Below are positions 1 to 8,755 of a DNA stretch of 64,000 bases, piece by piece. Every line of letters starts with the position of its first letter. Within the stretch, counting starts at the first letter, position 1. The DNA comes from Methanomicrobiales archaeon (GTDB lineage: Archaea > Halobacteriota > Methanomicrobia > Methanomicrobiales > JACTUA01). The translations under genes and the position numbers were made by a program. The notes under the pieces were generated by a model that saw only the letters and a list, made by a program, of their open reading frames with translations, did no database searches and had not been told where the DNA came from. The DNA lies in the NCBI GenBank assembly GCA_030019205.1, contig JASEFH010000001.1, positions 62,001-126,000 of the forward strand. The letters run 5' to 3'.

Positions 1-1047
1 GGCCAGGAACTGATCCACGTTCCCCTCAATAAGCCCCGGGTATCCGTTGATCGCGGCTGTTGCAAAGATCCCGGTGGCGATCGCTCCCCAGAGGCCGCCG
101 ATACCGTGGACTGCCCATGCATCCAGACTCTCGTCCAGCTTGCGGTCGATACGGAAGAGCATTGCCCGATAGCAGATCAGCCCGGCGATAGCGCCGATGG
201 CGAGAGCAGCGATCGGCCCCACGTATCCGGCCGCAGGAGTGATCGCGACGAGGCCGGCCACGGCACCCCCGACCATGCCCAGGGAGGCTGGCCTGCCTTT
301 CAGCCAGCTGGCGAAGAGCCAGGCGAGTGCGCCGGCAGCGGCAGAGGTGTTGGTCACCACAAACGCATTCACCGCAATCTCGTTCGCGGCGAGAGCGCTA
401 CCTGCATTGAATCCGAACCAGCCAAACCAGAGCAGCGCGGTTCCCAGGAGCGTCATGGGTATGTTGTGGGGCTCCATGGGGTACTCCCCGAAGCCTGCAC
501 GCTTCCCGATGACCAGCGCCACGGCAAGGGCTGCGAACCCGGAGCTGATGTGGACGACGGTCCCTCCGGCGAAATCCAGCGAGCCTAAAGTCATCGCCCA
601 GCCGCCGCCCCAGGCCCAGTGCGCCAGGGGGTCGTAGACGAACGTCGTCCAGAGGAGGGCGAAGACGACGAAGGACGAAAGCTTGACGCGCTCAGCCATT
701 CCCGATGTGACGATGGCCATGGTGATCGCCGCAAAGACCAGCTGGAACACCATGAAGAGCATCGGTGAGTACCCTGCATCGCCCGCTTCGAGCCCGACTC
801 CATTCAGCCCCATGAACTCGAGGTTGCCGATCAGCCCTCCGAGGTCCGTCCCGAACGCAAGGGAATACCCCACGAGGATCCACTGGACGCTCACCAGCGC
901 GAAGGCCAGGAACGAGAGGGCGACCATGGAGATGAAGTTCTTCCTCCGCACCAGCCCGCCGTAGAAGAATCCCACACCAGGCGTCATCAGCATGACCAGT
1001 GCCGTTGCCGTGAGCATCCATGCAGTTGTCCCTGTATCGAGTGCCAT
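1..1047 (-). CDS. amt: Ammonium transporter Amt, 3' end cut by window edge
   Basis: Integral membrane channel of the Amt/MEP/Rh family that takes up ammonium. Read on the complement from the ATG at 1047 (protein start [20 protein letters not shown]), the frame stays open to base 1, giving about 349 residues of a usual 390-450. It shows the first hydrophobic helix, a [12 protein letters not shown] segment, the family motif [13 protein letters not shown] and the later [15 protein letters not shown] segment. A GGAGAG ribosome site lies 7 bases before the start. It sits 93 bases downstream of glnA on the same strand with its own TATA box, the usual pairing of ammonium uptake with glutamine synthetase. 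A GlnB/GlnK regulator gene often follows amt but would lie outside the window. Confidence 0.93.
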   Translation of the reverse strand, partial: MALDTGTTAWMLTATALVMLMTPGVGFFYGGLVRRKNFISMVALSFLAFALVSVQWILVGYSLAFGTDLGGLIGNLEFMGLNGVGLEAGDAGYSPMLFMVFQLVFAAITMAIVTSGMAERVKLSSFVVFALLWTTFVYDPLAHWAWGGGWAMTLGSLDFAGGTVVHISSGFAALAVALVIGKRAGFGEYPMEPHNIPMTLLGTALLWFGWFGFNAGSALAANEIAVNAFVVTNTSAAAGALAWLFASWLKGRPASLGMVGGAVAGLVAITPAAGYVGPIAALAIGAIAGLICYRAMLFRIDRKLDESLDAWAVHGIGGLWGAIATGIFATAAINGYPGLIEGNVDQFLA

Positions 1048-1100
1048 TCCATCTCTCCAGATCTTTTCTCTTTCGTGATGTTGGAAGGAAGTTATTATCC

Positions 1101-1117
1101 ATTTTTTATAAATTTTT
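1101..1117 (-). promoter_or_regulatory. TATA-type promoter of amt
   Basis: On the complement the AT stretch reads AAAAATTTATAAAAAATGG, a good archaeal TATA box, about 55-70 bases before the amt start codon. That would give a short leader carrying the GGAGAG ribosome site. This allows amt to be expressed separately from glnA. Confidence 0.6.
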
Positions 1118-1132
1118 CTATTTTCCTGAACG

Positions 1133-1140
1133 AAAAAAAA
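1133..1140 (-). terminator. Oligo-T terminator after glnA
   Basis: Directly after the glnA TAA the transcribed strand carries eight consecutive T residues. T tracts without a hairpin are the normal intrinsic terminator in Euryarchaeota. It precedes the amt TATA box. Confidence 0.6.
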
Positions 1141-2472
1141 TTAGTACATGGCGAGGTACCGTTCCAGCTCCCAGGGGTGGACGGCGAGCCGGTAGGCATC
1201 GGTCTCGAGCTCGCAGATGCGGTTGAGGTTCTCGCAGACGTGCGGGCCCAGTGTATCGCAGAGGATCTTATCTTCCATGAGGAAACCGTTCGCCTCTTTG
1301 AGTGTGCCCGGCAGCATCTCGATGCCCCTCTTCTTACGCTCTTTCTCCGTTAGGTGGTAGATGTTCACGTCTGTGCTCTCCCCGGGGTCCACCTTATTCC
1401 GGATACCATCCAGCCCCGCCGCGAGCATGCATGCGAAGGTGAGGTAGGGGTTGCACATTGGATCGGGGCTCCGGAACTCCGCACGGGTGCTGTTGCCCCT
1501 GGCTGCCGGGACGCGTACGAGAGCGGATCGGTTCGAGGCGCTCCAGGAGATATACACAGGGGCTTCATAGCCGGGCACCAGTCTCTTGTAGGAGTTGATC
1601 GTGGGATTCGCGACCCGGGTAATCGCTTTGGCGTGTTTCAGCAGCCCTCCAATGTAATAGCGCGCCGTGTCCGAGAGCTGTCTGTCGCCATCCGGATCAT
1701 AGAATGCGTTCTTGCCGTCCTTCATGAGAGAACCATGGGTGTGCATACCGCTGCCGTTGATACCCGCGATGGGTTTGGCCATGAAGGTTGCATGCAGCCC
1801 TCTCCGGAGAGCCAGCGTCTTCGTGGCGAACTTGAGGGTGATCACTTTGTCTGCCGTATCCAGGGCGTCGGAGTACTTGAAGTCAATCTCATGCTGGCTC
1901 TCCGCCACTTCGTGGTGGGAGGCCTCGATCTCGAACCCCATCTGTGTAAGCCCCATCACGATGTCACGCCGCACATCCTCCGCTGCGTCGCTCGGCGCCA
2001 GGTCAAAGTAACCTCCCGCATCCTGAAACTGGACCGAGGGTTTGCCGTCCACCATCTTGAAGAGGAAGAACTCGAGCTCCGGACCGGTATTAAATGTGCT
2101 GAAACCCATCTTCTGGGCATCTGCAATCGCCTTTTTCAGTATATATCTCGGATCCCCTTCGAAGGGCTTGTTGCCGTAGGTGTACACGTCGCAGATAAAG
2201 CGCGCCACCCGCGCATCCGCCGGCCTCCAGGGCAGGACGGTATACGTAGCCGGATCGGGTTTGAGCAGCATATCCGACTCCTCGATCCGTGCAAAACCTT
2301 CAATGGAAGAGCCGTCAAACCATATACCATCTGTCAGGGCCTTCTCCGCCTGCTCTACGGGAATCGCCACGTTTTTAGGAATCCCCACGATGTCTGCAAA
2401 CTGGAGGCGGATGAACCTGACCAGATCGGCCTCGATCCGCGCGAGCGTCTCGCCGACAACATCTCTACTCAT
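1141..2472 (-). CDS. glnA: Glutamine synthetase type I
   Basis: Cytoplasmic dodecameric enzyme that joins ammonia to glutamate using ATP, the entry point of nitrogen assimilation. The 443-residue length fits archaeal GSI-alpha, without the 25-residue insertion of adenylylated GSI-beta. Visible family signatures are DGSSIEGFARIEESD near the N terminus, the GPELEFFLFK segment, HEVAESQHEIDF, the HTHGSLMKDGKNAF glutamate-site loop, NPTINSYKRLVPGYEAP and the arginine-rich substrate site SNRSALVRVPAARG. The canonical tyrosine adenylylation loop is not evident near the C terminus, so control is probably by feedback and by PII-type proteins. The start at 2472 is supported by a TATA box 22-33 bases upstream and no ribosome site, so the transcript should be leaderless. 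Confidence 0.97.
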   Translation of the reverse strand: MSRDVVGETLARIEADLVRFIRLQFADIVGIPKNVAIPVEQAEKALTDGIWFDGSSIEGFARIEESDMLLKPDPATYTVLPWRPADARVARFICDVYTYGNKPFEGDPRYILKKAIADAQKMGFSTFNTGPELEFFLFKMVDGKPSVQFQDAGGYFDLAPSDAAEDVRRDIVMGLTQMGFEIEASHHEVAESQHEIDFKYSDALDTADKVITLKFATKTLALRRGLHATFMAKPIAGINGSGMHTHGSLMKDGKNAFYDPDGDRQLSDTARYYIGGLLKHAKAITRVANPTINSYKRLVPGYEAPVYISWSASNRSALVRVPAARGNSTRAEFRSPDPMCNPYLTFACMLAAGLDGIRNKVDPGESTDVNIYHLTEKERKKRGIEMLPGTLKEANGFLMEDKILCDTLGPHVCENLNRICELETDAYRLAVHPWELERYLAMY

Positions 2473-2493
2473 GGCAAATAGCTTCTACCATTC

Positions 2494-2505
2494 TATATAT
2501 AAAAT
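2494..2505 (-). promoter_or_regulatory. TATA box of leaderless glnA
   Basis: The complement reads TTTTATATATAG centred about 28 bases before the glnA ATG, so transcription should begin at or within a few bases of the start codon. No Shine-Dalgarno sequence is present between them. Confidence 0.7.
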
Positions 2506-2702
2506 TTTCCATTTCGCTGCTGTCAGCAACACTCCCGTCCCCAACCGAGAAGTGCCGGATGCCCTGGCAGCCTTCCCTGTCAAAGAACGGTTTACATCCG
2601 TATTCAGATATTCGTGACCCGCGCATATATGATGCACGCCTCGCCAAGCAGTGGAGGGCTCTCCTTGACTGGATCAATGCGGATAAACTGGGTGCCCTTC
2701 GG

Positions 2703-2723
2703 TATCCTGAACGGTTCAGGATA
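2703..2723. repeat. Palindrome with 10-base arms
   Basis: The arms TATCCTGAAC and GTTCAGGATA are perfect inverted copies separated by a single G. Such a tight spacing suits a dimeric DNA-binding protein better than an RNA hairpin. It lies about 230 bases upstream of the glnA start. Confidence 0.65.
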
Positions 2724-3338
2724 GCCCGACTCCCTCTCCTGCTCCGTATGCCCGCGCGCATGGCGGCTGACCATAGGCGCTCCTTCCGTCGGAGTGACTC
2801 CATGAGTCTTCGCTCCCGATCCAAGCACGGAGCCTCGCAGGGAACACCGTCATCACCGTCGACAGCCCTGATCAGGCAGCCAGGACGGCAATGGGTTGAC
2901 GGGCAAGCGACGATCGATGGTTCCACCAACCTGGCGTTCGGGCTCGAATCCTCGATGGATCGGTCCAGACCGAAGATTCCTTCCTCCTATGGCTCAAGGG
3001 CAGCAGCACTGCGCGGTGAGAAGCATCGCGCGAATCGGTCGGTCGCTGATGGCGCGCATGATCGAAACGACCACTTCAACGCTCTTGCGGAACGCATCCA
3101 TCTCTCCGGTATCAAACTTCGGCATGATGCAAAGACTCGCTCCGCTTGTCCTGCCCATCGTGTAGCATGTGTCCGAAACCGTTTACAGATAGCGGGTTTT
3201 GCCATGCGTGGTCACGGGGGATCGAACGAGGATTGCGTGTAGGATTGAAGGCATGCAGTAGAAATCTGATATGCGTCTTCGGAGAAGGCGTGAGGCGACA
3301 TCCATGAGGGGGGATGAAGCGGGGGGGGCGGAGGTTAA

Positions 3339-3354
3339 GGTGCAATGGGTGCAT
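3339..3354. promoter_or_regulatory. Direct GGTGCA repeat upstream of the operator
   Basis: GGTGCAATGGGTGCAT carries two GGTGCA half-sites in direct orientation, 46 bases before the main palindrome. It may be an auxiliary binding site for the same regulator. This is an inference from motif sharing only. Confidence 0.35.
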
Positions 3355-3399
3355 ATGCGGACGATACTATGGCGTGAGCCTCGGTACGCGTACAGGGAA

Positions 3400-3427
3400 G
3401 GTGCACTATGATTGAATCATGTGCACC
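3400..3427. promoter_or_regulatory. GTGCAC palindromic operator of the glutamate synthase operon
   Basis: The outer arms GGTGCAC and GTGCACC enclose inner arms ATGATT and AATCAT around a central G, with a single unpaired T on the left side. The site ends 9-10 bases before the TATA-like box at 3437-3449, an arrangement that suits an activator or a repressor that blocks TBP/TFB. A related GTGCAC pair lies in the untranslated leader at 3492-3507. Confidence 0.6.
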
Positions 3428-3436
3428 GGGATAGAG

Positions 3437-3449
3437 AAAAATTTAAATG
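3437..3449 (+). promoter_or_regulatory. TATA box of the glutamate synthase operon
   Basis: AAAAATTTAAATG in an otherwise GC-rich region, about 75-85 bases before the chosen start codon, implies a leader of roughly 50 bases. It is placed directly between the two GTGCAC palindromes. Confidence 0.6.
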
Positions 3450-3491
3450 TGATAACATGGAAGTTCTATGGATATGTTCTGGATATTGTTT

Positions 3492-3507
3492 GTGCACCCC
3501 CGTGCAC
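3492..3507. promoter_or_regulatory. GTGCAC-CCCC-GTGCAC site in the leader
   Basis: Two copies of the self-complementary hexamer GTGCAC are separated by CCCC, 15 bases before the start codon. A protein bound here would sit downstream of the transcription start, and the same sequence could also form a small RNA stem close to the start codon. Confidence 0.5.
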
Positions 3508-3522
3508 GGCACTGTGATCGCA

Positions 3523-4575
3523 ATGTGTGGCATTATCGGTGTTATTGACCGCTCTTTGCAGGCGATGGATGGTTCGCATATCAGGCGAGCCCTCTCGACG
3601 ATGAACGAACGCGGTAGCGGTGAGGGTGCAGGGTATGCAGCGTACGGCGTCTATCCCGAGTTCAAGGACTACTACGCGCTTCATGTCTTCTTCGACGAGA
3701 TCCATGGGACGAAGGAGTCGTTAGAAGATCTGCTTGGGCAATGGGGAAGAATCGTTCACGATGAGGAGATCCCCACATACGAGCAGCCCAATGTGCGCAA
3801 GATTCACACCCCGTGGCGCTACTTCTTCGAACCCGACCGGAGACTGATGCCCTGGTCCGCATCCCCGGAAGACGACATCGTTGCACGGATCGTGATGCAG
3901 GTAAACAGTCAGCGCAAAGGCTCCCTCATCTTCTCGTCCGGGAAGAACATCGGGGTATTCAAGGCATCGGGCTGGCCCGAGGATGTGGCAAACTTCTTTC
4001 GGATCGAGGACTACCGGGGCTATATCTGGCTGGGGCACAACCGCTATCCCACAAATACTCCTGGGTGGTGGGGCGGCGCACACCCCTTCAACCTGCTGGG
4101 ATGGAGTGTGGTGCACAACGGGGAGATCACATCTTACGGGACAAACCGCCGGTATATCGAGAGCTTCGGGTACCAGTGCACCATGTTCACGGATACAGAG
4201 GTGGTCGCCTACCTGATCGATCTCCTCGTCCGCAGGCACCGCCTATCCGATGAGATGGCAGTGAGGGCGCTTGCACCCCCGTTCTGGGACGAGATCGAAC
4301 AGATGCCTCAAAAAGAACGGGAACTCTACACCGCGCTCCGCCTGGCATACGGTCCGGCGATGATGAACGGGCCCTTTGCCATCGTCGTGGCAAACCCGGA
4401 CGGCATCGTGGGATTCACGGACCGCATCAAGCTCCGTCCGCTGGTCGCCGGGGAATGCGGGGATCGGCTGTTCATCAGCAGCGAGGAGGCGGCCATCCGT
4501 GCCATGGAGCCGGAAGTGGATGGCATTTTCATGCCGGGTGCAGGAGAAGCAGTCGTCGGGAGGGTCGTGAGGTGA
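3523..4575 (+). CDS. Glutamate synthase module 1: class II glutamine amidotransferase
   Basis: Ntn-type glutaminase that releases ammonia from glutamine for glutamate synthase. The start is set at the ATG at 3523 because it yields MCGIIGVIDR, which exposes the catalytic N-terminal cysteine after methionine removal; an upstream extension from 3412 would bury it. The 350-residue protein keeps the GHNRYPTNTPG and HNGEIT segments typical of the family. It corresponds only to the first domain of bacterial GltB, the split arrangement known from archaea. It is the first gene of a four-gene operon and its TGA overlaps the GTG start of the next gene, so the modules are likely translated in fixed ratio. 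Confidence 0.93.
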   Translation: MCGIIGVIDRSLQAMDGSHIRRALSTMNERGSGEGAGYAAYGVYPEFKDYYALHVFFDEIHGTKESLEDLLGQWGRIVHDEEIPTYEQPNVRKIHTPWRYFFEPDRRLMPWSASPEDDIVARIVMQVNSQRKGSLIFSSGKNIGVFKASGWPEDVANFFRIEDYRGYIWLGHNRYPTNTPGWWGGAHPFNLLGWSVVHNGEITSYGTNRRYIESFGYQCTMFTDTEVVAYLIDLLVRRHRLSDEMAVRALAPPFWDEIEQMPQKERELYTALRLAYGPAMMNGPFAIVVANPDGIVGFTDRIKLRPLVAGECGDRLFISSEEAAIRAMEPEVDGIFMPGAGEAVVGRVVR

Positions 4576-6080
4576 CCCTTGGGAGCCTGCCGGGCCGCTA
4601 CCGAATCAAGATAGACAGGGATCGGTGCATGCTCTGTGAGCGCTGCATCGAGAACTGTTCCTACGGGGTGTTCCGGAGAGATGGAGAGCGCATTCATATC
4701 GACTCCAGAACGTGCACTGCCTGCCACCGTTGCATTGCCCTCTGCCCCCGGGATGCCATCGATCTCGTGGAGCGCCCTGTCGACTACCGCAGCCATCCTC
4801 TCTGGACCCGCGAGGCGCGGGAGGCGATTTACAACCAGGCTCGCTCTGGAAGGATCATCCTCTCAGGCATGGGGAACGCTCTCCCGTATCCAGTGATCTT
4901 CGATCGTCTGGTGCTGGATGCCTGCCAGGTGACGAATCCCAGTATCGATCCTCTACGGGAACCCATGGAGCTGCGCACCCATATCGGGAAGAAGCCCGCC
5001 CGGCTCGAGATCCGGACCGAAGACGGGGACGTCGAACTCCTCACGCAACTCTCCCCCGCCCTGCAGCTGGAGACTCCGATTATGATCGCGCATATGAGTT
5101 ACGGAGCGATCAGCCTGAACGCCCAGCTGGCGATGGCGAAAGCGGCAACACGCTCCGGCACGTTCATGGGGACCGGGGAGGGAGGGCTGCACAGGGCGCT
5201 CTATCCCTACCAGGATCGCATGATCGTCCAGGTGGCGAGCGGCCGTTTCGGCGTGGACATCGATTATCTGGAGCGCGGAGCCGCGATGGAGATCAAGATC
5301 GGGCAGGGTGCGAAGCCGGGGATCGGCGGACACCTCCCCGGCGAGAAGGTATGCGCGGATGTCTCCTGCACCCGCATGGTCCCGCTCCACAGCGATGCGA
5401 TCAGCCCGGCCCCGCACCATGACATCTACAGTATCGAGGACCTAAAGCAGCTCGTCAGGAGCCTGAAAGAGGCGACGGAATGGAAAAAACCCGTCTTTGT
5501 CAAGATCGCAGCAGTTCATAACGCAGCCGCCATAGCAGCGGGCATCGCGCGTTCTGCCGCCGATGCAGTGGTGATCGACGGTTTCCGTGGCGGGACAGGG
5601 GCAGCGCCGCGGGTCTTTCGCGATCATGTCGGCATCCCGATCGAGGCGGCGATCGCCAGCGTCGACCAGAAACTGCGGGATCAGGGTATCCGCAACGAAG
5701 TCTCTCTGATTGCGAGCGGCGGCATACGGGAGAGCGCGGATGTCGTAAAGGTGATCGCGCTCGGGGCGGATGCGGTGTACATCGGAACGGCGGCGCTCGT
5801 CGCCATGGGCTGCCGGGTCTGCGGCAACTGCTACCGCGGGCTCTGCCCCTGGGGGATTGCCACCCAGCGGGAGGATCTGGTGCGGCGGCTGGACCCGGAG
5901 GAGCAGTCCGTCCATGTGGAGAACCTGATCCATGCATGGACCTTGGAGATCTCCGAACTGATGGGTGCAGCCGGTATCAACAGCATCGAGAGCCTGCGGG
6001 GCAATCGGGACCGGCTCAGAGGATATCTCCTGGATGAAGGGATCCTGAAAGTGCTGGACGTCAAACCGGTAGGGGCATAG
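4572..6080 (+). CDS. gltB: Glutamate synthase module 2: ferredoxin domain plus FMN synthase domain
   Basis: Carries out the reductive transfer of ammonia to 2-oxoglutarate on FMN. The GTG at 4572 overlaps the preceding stop codon and follows a GGGAGG ribosome site, giving 502 residues. Residues 12-70 hold two 4Fe-4S motifs, CMLCERCIENC and CTACHRCIALC. The FMN barrel follows with MSYGAISLNAQLAMAKA, GEGGLHR, GQGAKPGIGGHLPGEKV, GFRGGTGAAPRVFRDH and ASGGIRESADVVKVIALGAD. The cysteines of the 3Fe-4S site appear in CRVCGNCYRGLCPWG. The N-terminal ferredoxin is characteristic of the archaeal-type enzyme and gives an electron entry point for the FrhB-like protein two genes downstream. Confidence 0.95.
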   Translation: MTLGSLPGRYRIKIDRDRCMLCERCIENCSYGVFRRDGERIHIDSRTCTACHRCIALCPRDAIDLVERPVDYRSHPLWTREAREAIYNQARSGRIILSGMGNALPYPVIFDRLVLDACQVTNPSIDPLREPMELRTHIGKKPARLEIRTEDGDVELLTQLSPALQLETPIMIAHMSYGAISLNAQLAMAKAATRSGTFMGTGEGGLHRALYPYQDRMIVQVASGRFGVDIDYLERGAAMEIKIGQGAKPGIGGHLPGEKVCADVSCTRMVPLHSDAISPAPHHDIYSIEDLKQLVRSLKEATEWKKPVFVKIAAVHNAAAIAAGIARSAADAVVIDGFRGGTGAAPRVFRDHVGIPIEAAIASVDQKLRDQGIRNEVSLIASGGIRESADVVKVIALGADAVYIGTAALVAMGCRVCGNCYRGLCPWGIATQREDLVRRLDPEEQSVHVENLIHAWTLEISELMGAAGINSIESLRGNRDRLRGYLLDEGILKVLDVKPVGA

Positions 6081-6081
6081 C

Positions 6082-6822
6082 ATGCGAGTGCAGATCGATG
6101 CGAGAGGTATGAGTTACACCGAGCTCAACCAGCGGATCCGGGCCGCGGTGAAGGACGGGGCCGACGCGATCGAGGTCGACCACGTCCTCGGCCAGCGGTT
6201 CATCGCGGACGGACTGAAGGGCAACGGCATCTCCATCACGCTGAACGGCGTCCCAGGAGGAGATCTCGGAATGTTCATGAGCGGACCGACGCTGATCGTG
6301 CACGGCAACGCAGAGCACGCACCCGGCAACACCATGGACGGCGGAATGATCGTCATTCACGGCAGTGCCGGGGACGCGACCGCCCACAGCATGCGGGGCG
6401 GCCGGCTCTATGTCCGCGGGAATATCGGCTACCGCGGGGGCATCCACATGAAGCAGTACCTGGATAAACGCCCTATCCTGGTAGCCGGAGGTACGGCCCG
6501 CGCATTTCTGGGCGAGTACATGGCCGGGGGCATAATCGTCGTCCTGGGGTGCGGTTGCGATGCTGCCGTAAAAGAACGCGGAATCGGCAGCGGCATCCAT
6601 GGCGGGGAGATATTCATTCGCGGCGACGTCCAGGAGAAGCATCTGGGTGTGGGGGCGAAGAGACAGCCGTTTACAGACGAACACCGAGATCGGATCGCCC
6701 CGATCATTCGGGACTTTGCCGATCACTTCGGGATGGATGCAGCGCCGCTTCTGGAATCCGACTTCACCCGCATCGGCCCGGCCAGCAGCCGCCCCTTTGC
6801 GAGCAAGTACACGTGGGAGTAG
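6082..6822 (+). CDS. Glutamate synthase module 3: GXGXG beta-helix domain
   Basis: Equivalent to the C-terminal beta-helix domain of GltB (pfam GXGXG), which shapes the ammonia tunnel and supports the synthase site. The 246 residues carry repeated glycine turns, for example GNTMDGGMIVIHGSAGDATA and MRGGRLYVRGNIGYRGG, and later AFLGEYMAGGIIVVLG. It begins one base after the previous stop codon, so it is translationally linked. On its own it has no catalytic residues; its role is structural within the complex. Confidence 0.93.
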   Translation: MRVQIDARGMSYTELNQRIRAAVKDGADAIEVDHVLGQRFIADGLKGNGISITLNGVPGGDLGMFMSGPTLIVHGNAEHAPGNTMDGGMIVIHGSAGDATAHSMRGGRLYVRGNIGYRGGIHMKQYLDKRPILVAGGTARAFLGEYMAGGIIVVLGCGCDAAVKERGIGSGIHGGEIFIRGDVQEKHLGVGAKRQPFTDEHRDRIAPIIRDFADHFGMDAAPLLESDFTRIGPASSRPFASKYTWE

Positions 6823-7854
6823 ATGAAGCGCATGGAAGGGAAATGCTATCAGGATCTGGAGAAGGCGGTCTGGGACGCGGGAATCTGTGCAGGCTGCGGG
6901 GCGTGCGTTGCTGTCTGCCCGGCAGACGCAATCTACTTCAGGACAGGGGCTGATTCGGCCCACCCTGTCCATTGCGGTTACTGCAAGCAGGCGACGGACG
7001 ATGTGCCGTGCGGTGCATGCTACGAGGTCTGCCCGAGGGCATCCCCCGTGCCTGCGACCGAGCAGCCTCCCGGGGACTGTATCGATTGGCTGACGGCACG
7101 CGCCGCGTTCGAGGTGCCGGGACGACAGAGCGGGGGAGCGGTGACCGCAATCCTCCATAACGCCCTCGAGGAAGGATTGATCGACGCTGTCGTTACCGTT
7201 GCCGAGGACCGCTGGACGCATCGCCCTTCGTCGGTGGTTATCACCGAGACCGATGCGCTGATCCACCAGGCAGGGAGCCGCTACGCCTGGTGGGTGCCGC
7301 TCGTAGCTGCCCTCAAAGAGGCGGTTATGATCCGCAAGCACCGCAGGATTGCGGTGGTGGGGGTTCCCTGCGTGGCCGCAGCACTCGCACGGATGCGCAG
7401 GAGCGAGCATCCGCTGCTGCGCCCCTTCACGCGGTCGATCCGGCTGGTAATCGGCCTTTTCTGCACGGAAAGTTTCGATTTCCATCGCCTCATGGAGGAG
7501 AAGCTCGGGCGGGAGCACCGGATCGAACCCTGGCAGATCCGCCGCCTGGACGTGAAGGGGAAGCTCATCGTCGGTCTTACCGATGGCCGCGCCATCGAGA
7601 TCCCCCTCACCCGGCTTGAAGAATGCGTGCGCCCCGGCTGTCATGCATGCACGGACCTCACCGCACGGGAGGCAGACATCTCAGCAGGCGGTATCGGAAG
7701 CAAGGAAGGCTGCACCACGCTCATTCTCCGGACCGAGCTCGGGAAGGGTTTCGTCGACGATGCGGTTCGCACGGGAAGGCTGATCGTAAGCCCAGAGGTC
7801 GACAAAGACGCTATCGAGAGACTGGCCGCGCAGAAGAGAAATCGCAGGAGTTAG
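6823..7854 (+). CDS. FrhB/FpoF-family F420 oxidoreductase subunit, glutamate synthase partner
   Basis: Member of the coenzyme F420 hydrogenase/dehydrogenase beta-subunit family, which binds FAD and F420 and passes electrons to iron-sulfur clusters. The N terminus has a 4Fe-4S motif CAGCGACVAVC, then a second cysteine group with CGYCKQATDDVPCGACYEVC. The FrhB core includes the segments GGAVTAILHNALEEGLIDAV, VVGVPCVAAALARMR, GLFCTESFDF and the late CVRPGCHACTDLTAREADIS. The start codon abuts the stop of the previous gene. Its place as the last gene of a glutamate synthase operon suggests that F420H2, rather than NADPH or ferredoxin alone, reduces the synthase; this is inferred from context. A second in-frame ATG at 6832 is also possible. 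Confidence 0.88.
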   Translation: MKRMEGKCYQDLEKAVWDAGICAGCGACVAVCPADAIYFRTGADSAHPVHCGYCKQATDDVPCGACYEVCPRASPVPATEQPPGDCIDWLTARAAFEVPGRQSGGAVTAILHNALEEGLIDAVVTVAEDRWTHRPSSVVITETDALIHQAGSRYAWWVPLVAALKEAVMIRKHRRIAVVGVPCVAAALARMRRSEHPLLRPFTRSIRLVIGLFCTESFDFHRLMEEKLGREHRIEPWQIRRLDVKGKLIVGLTDGRAIEIPLTRLEECVRPGCHACTDLTAREADISAGGIGSKEGCTTLILRTELGKGFVDDAVRTGRLIVSPEVDKDAIERLAAQKRNRRS

Positions 7855-8755
7855 GCAGGGGCCGCCACAGGGAGGCTTCTCACCAATCTGGCGGGTTTCT
7901 GCCATGGGCGGGGGCGCCTCTTCGAGAGATGCGAGATCCCCCGCTATCGGGCTTCTTGATCCGAAGAGGACAGAAGTCATCAACTCCCACCTGCGATAGT
8001 CGGACATACAATGGGAAGGATATCCGGTACTGCGATCGGCAAGCTGGAACCGAACCGGGTTTCTTCTCCTCGCGGGGGGAGCATACCGGATCGTTCCTGC
8101 GTTCGGGATCGGGGCTATCGTGTCTATCGGAGCGGCGGTAAATGGGGGGAGTCTCTCTATTCGTAAGATACGCCTGGAACAGGGTGCAGGAGACCGAGTG
8201 CAATCTCGTTCTTCGTCTCCGGGTGAGACCGGATCCCGTCAGCACCCGTAAGGGTCTAACGGGTGCGGAGGTGTATGGGTTCGGGGGGGGAGGGCGCACC
8301 CCCTCCATAGGTCGTGATGGGGCCTGAAGGGAGGGAGCATGCGTGGAGTTCCCCGGGCAGCCGGACCTGGAGGGAAACAGCCATCCCTGGCATCGCGAAG
8401 ACAGCCGGTAATATCGAGGTTATCGCAGGTATGGTGCGGGGGTGCACCCTCTTCTCCAACAGAGCCCCGCCCCCACGCGAGATGCCCGCGCATAGGGGAG
8501 CCGCACACCTGGATCGGGGAGCAACCCTCCGACCACAAGCAGGGGTATTGAGGAGAATCCGAAATCCCAATGCAATCCTGACAAGACGGGCCGTGCTCCT
8601 TCCCCTGAAGTTGCGGTCGGGTTCAAGCCTCCCGCGACCGAGGGGACGGAAACAGAGAGCGGGAGGGGGTATTCCGAGAGGTAGGAGAGAATGCAGATCG
8701 CGGCTTCCACCGGAGAGTTCCAAAGCGGCTCCGGGAAAATCGAGGAGCGCGAACC
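7855..8755. other. Convergent spacer of 0.9 kb rich in inverted repeats
   Basis: Lies between the ends of the FrhB-like gene and cca. No gene was recognised on either strand. Its middle part (8022-8266) contains several nested inverted repeats listed separately. GC content stays high throughout. Confidence 0.6.
8022..8266. repeat. Cluster of nested inverted repeats
   Basis: Three structures can be paired by eye. ATCCGGTA at 8022-8029 pairs with TACCGGAT at 8084-8091. GGAGAC at 8189-8194 pairs with GTCTCC at 8215-8220 around an inner CGAG/CTCG stem (8195-8198 with 8205-8208). GCACCCGT at 8242-8249 pairs with ACGGGTGC at 8259-8266 around a 9-base loop. The region could form a series of hairpins in RNA or DNA. 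Confidence 0.5.

Larger units (their letters stand above)
2506..3436. other. Long divergent spacer between glnA and the glutamate synthase operon
   Basis: No convincing gene was found. Reading frames here have unlike composition and no family motifs. A 54-codon frame on the minus strand (3158 to 2994) reads smoothly (MGRTSGASLCIMPKFDTGEM at its start, ending in CCCP) but has no ribosome site and is not recognised. The spacer also holds a 21-base near-perfect palindrome at 2703-2723 and the GTGCA repeats listed separately. Confidence 0.6.

Noticed and set aside
1354-2481. Long plus-strand frame opposite glnA
   Set aside because: It mirrors the glnA codons and has no ribosome site or family motif.
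2559-3242. 227-codon plus-strand frame in the glnA-glutamate synthase spacer
   Set aside because: Arg/Ser-rich, no motif, no promoter or ribosome site. It spans the palindrome at 2703.
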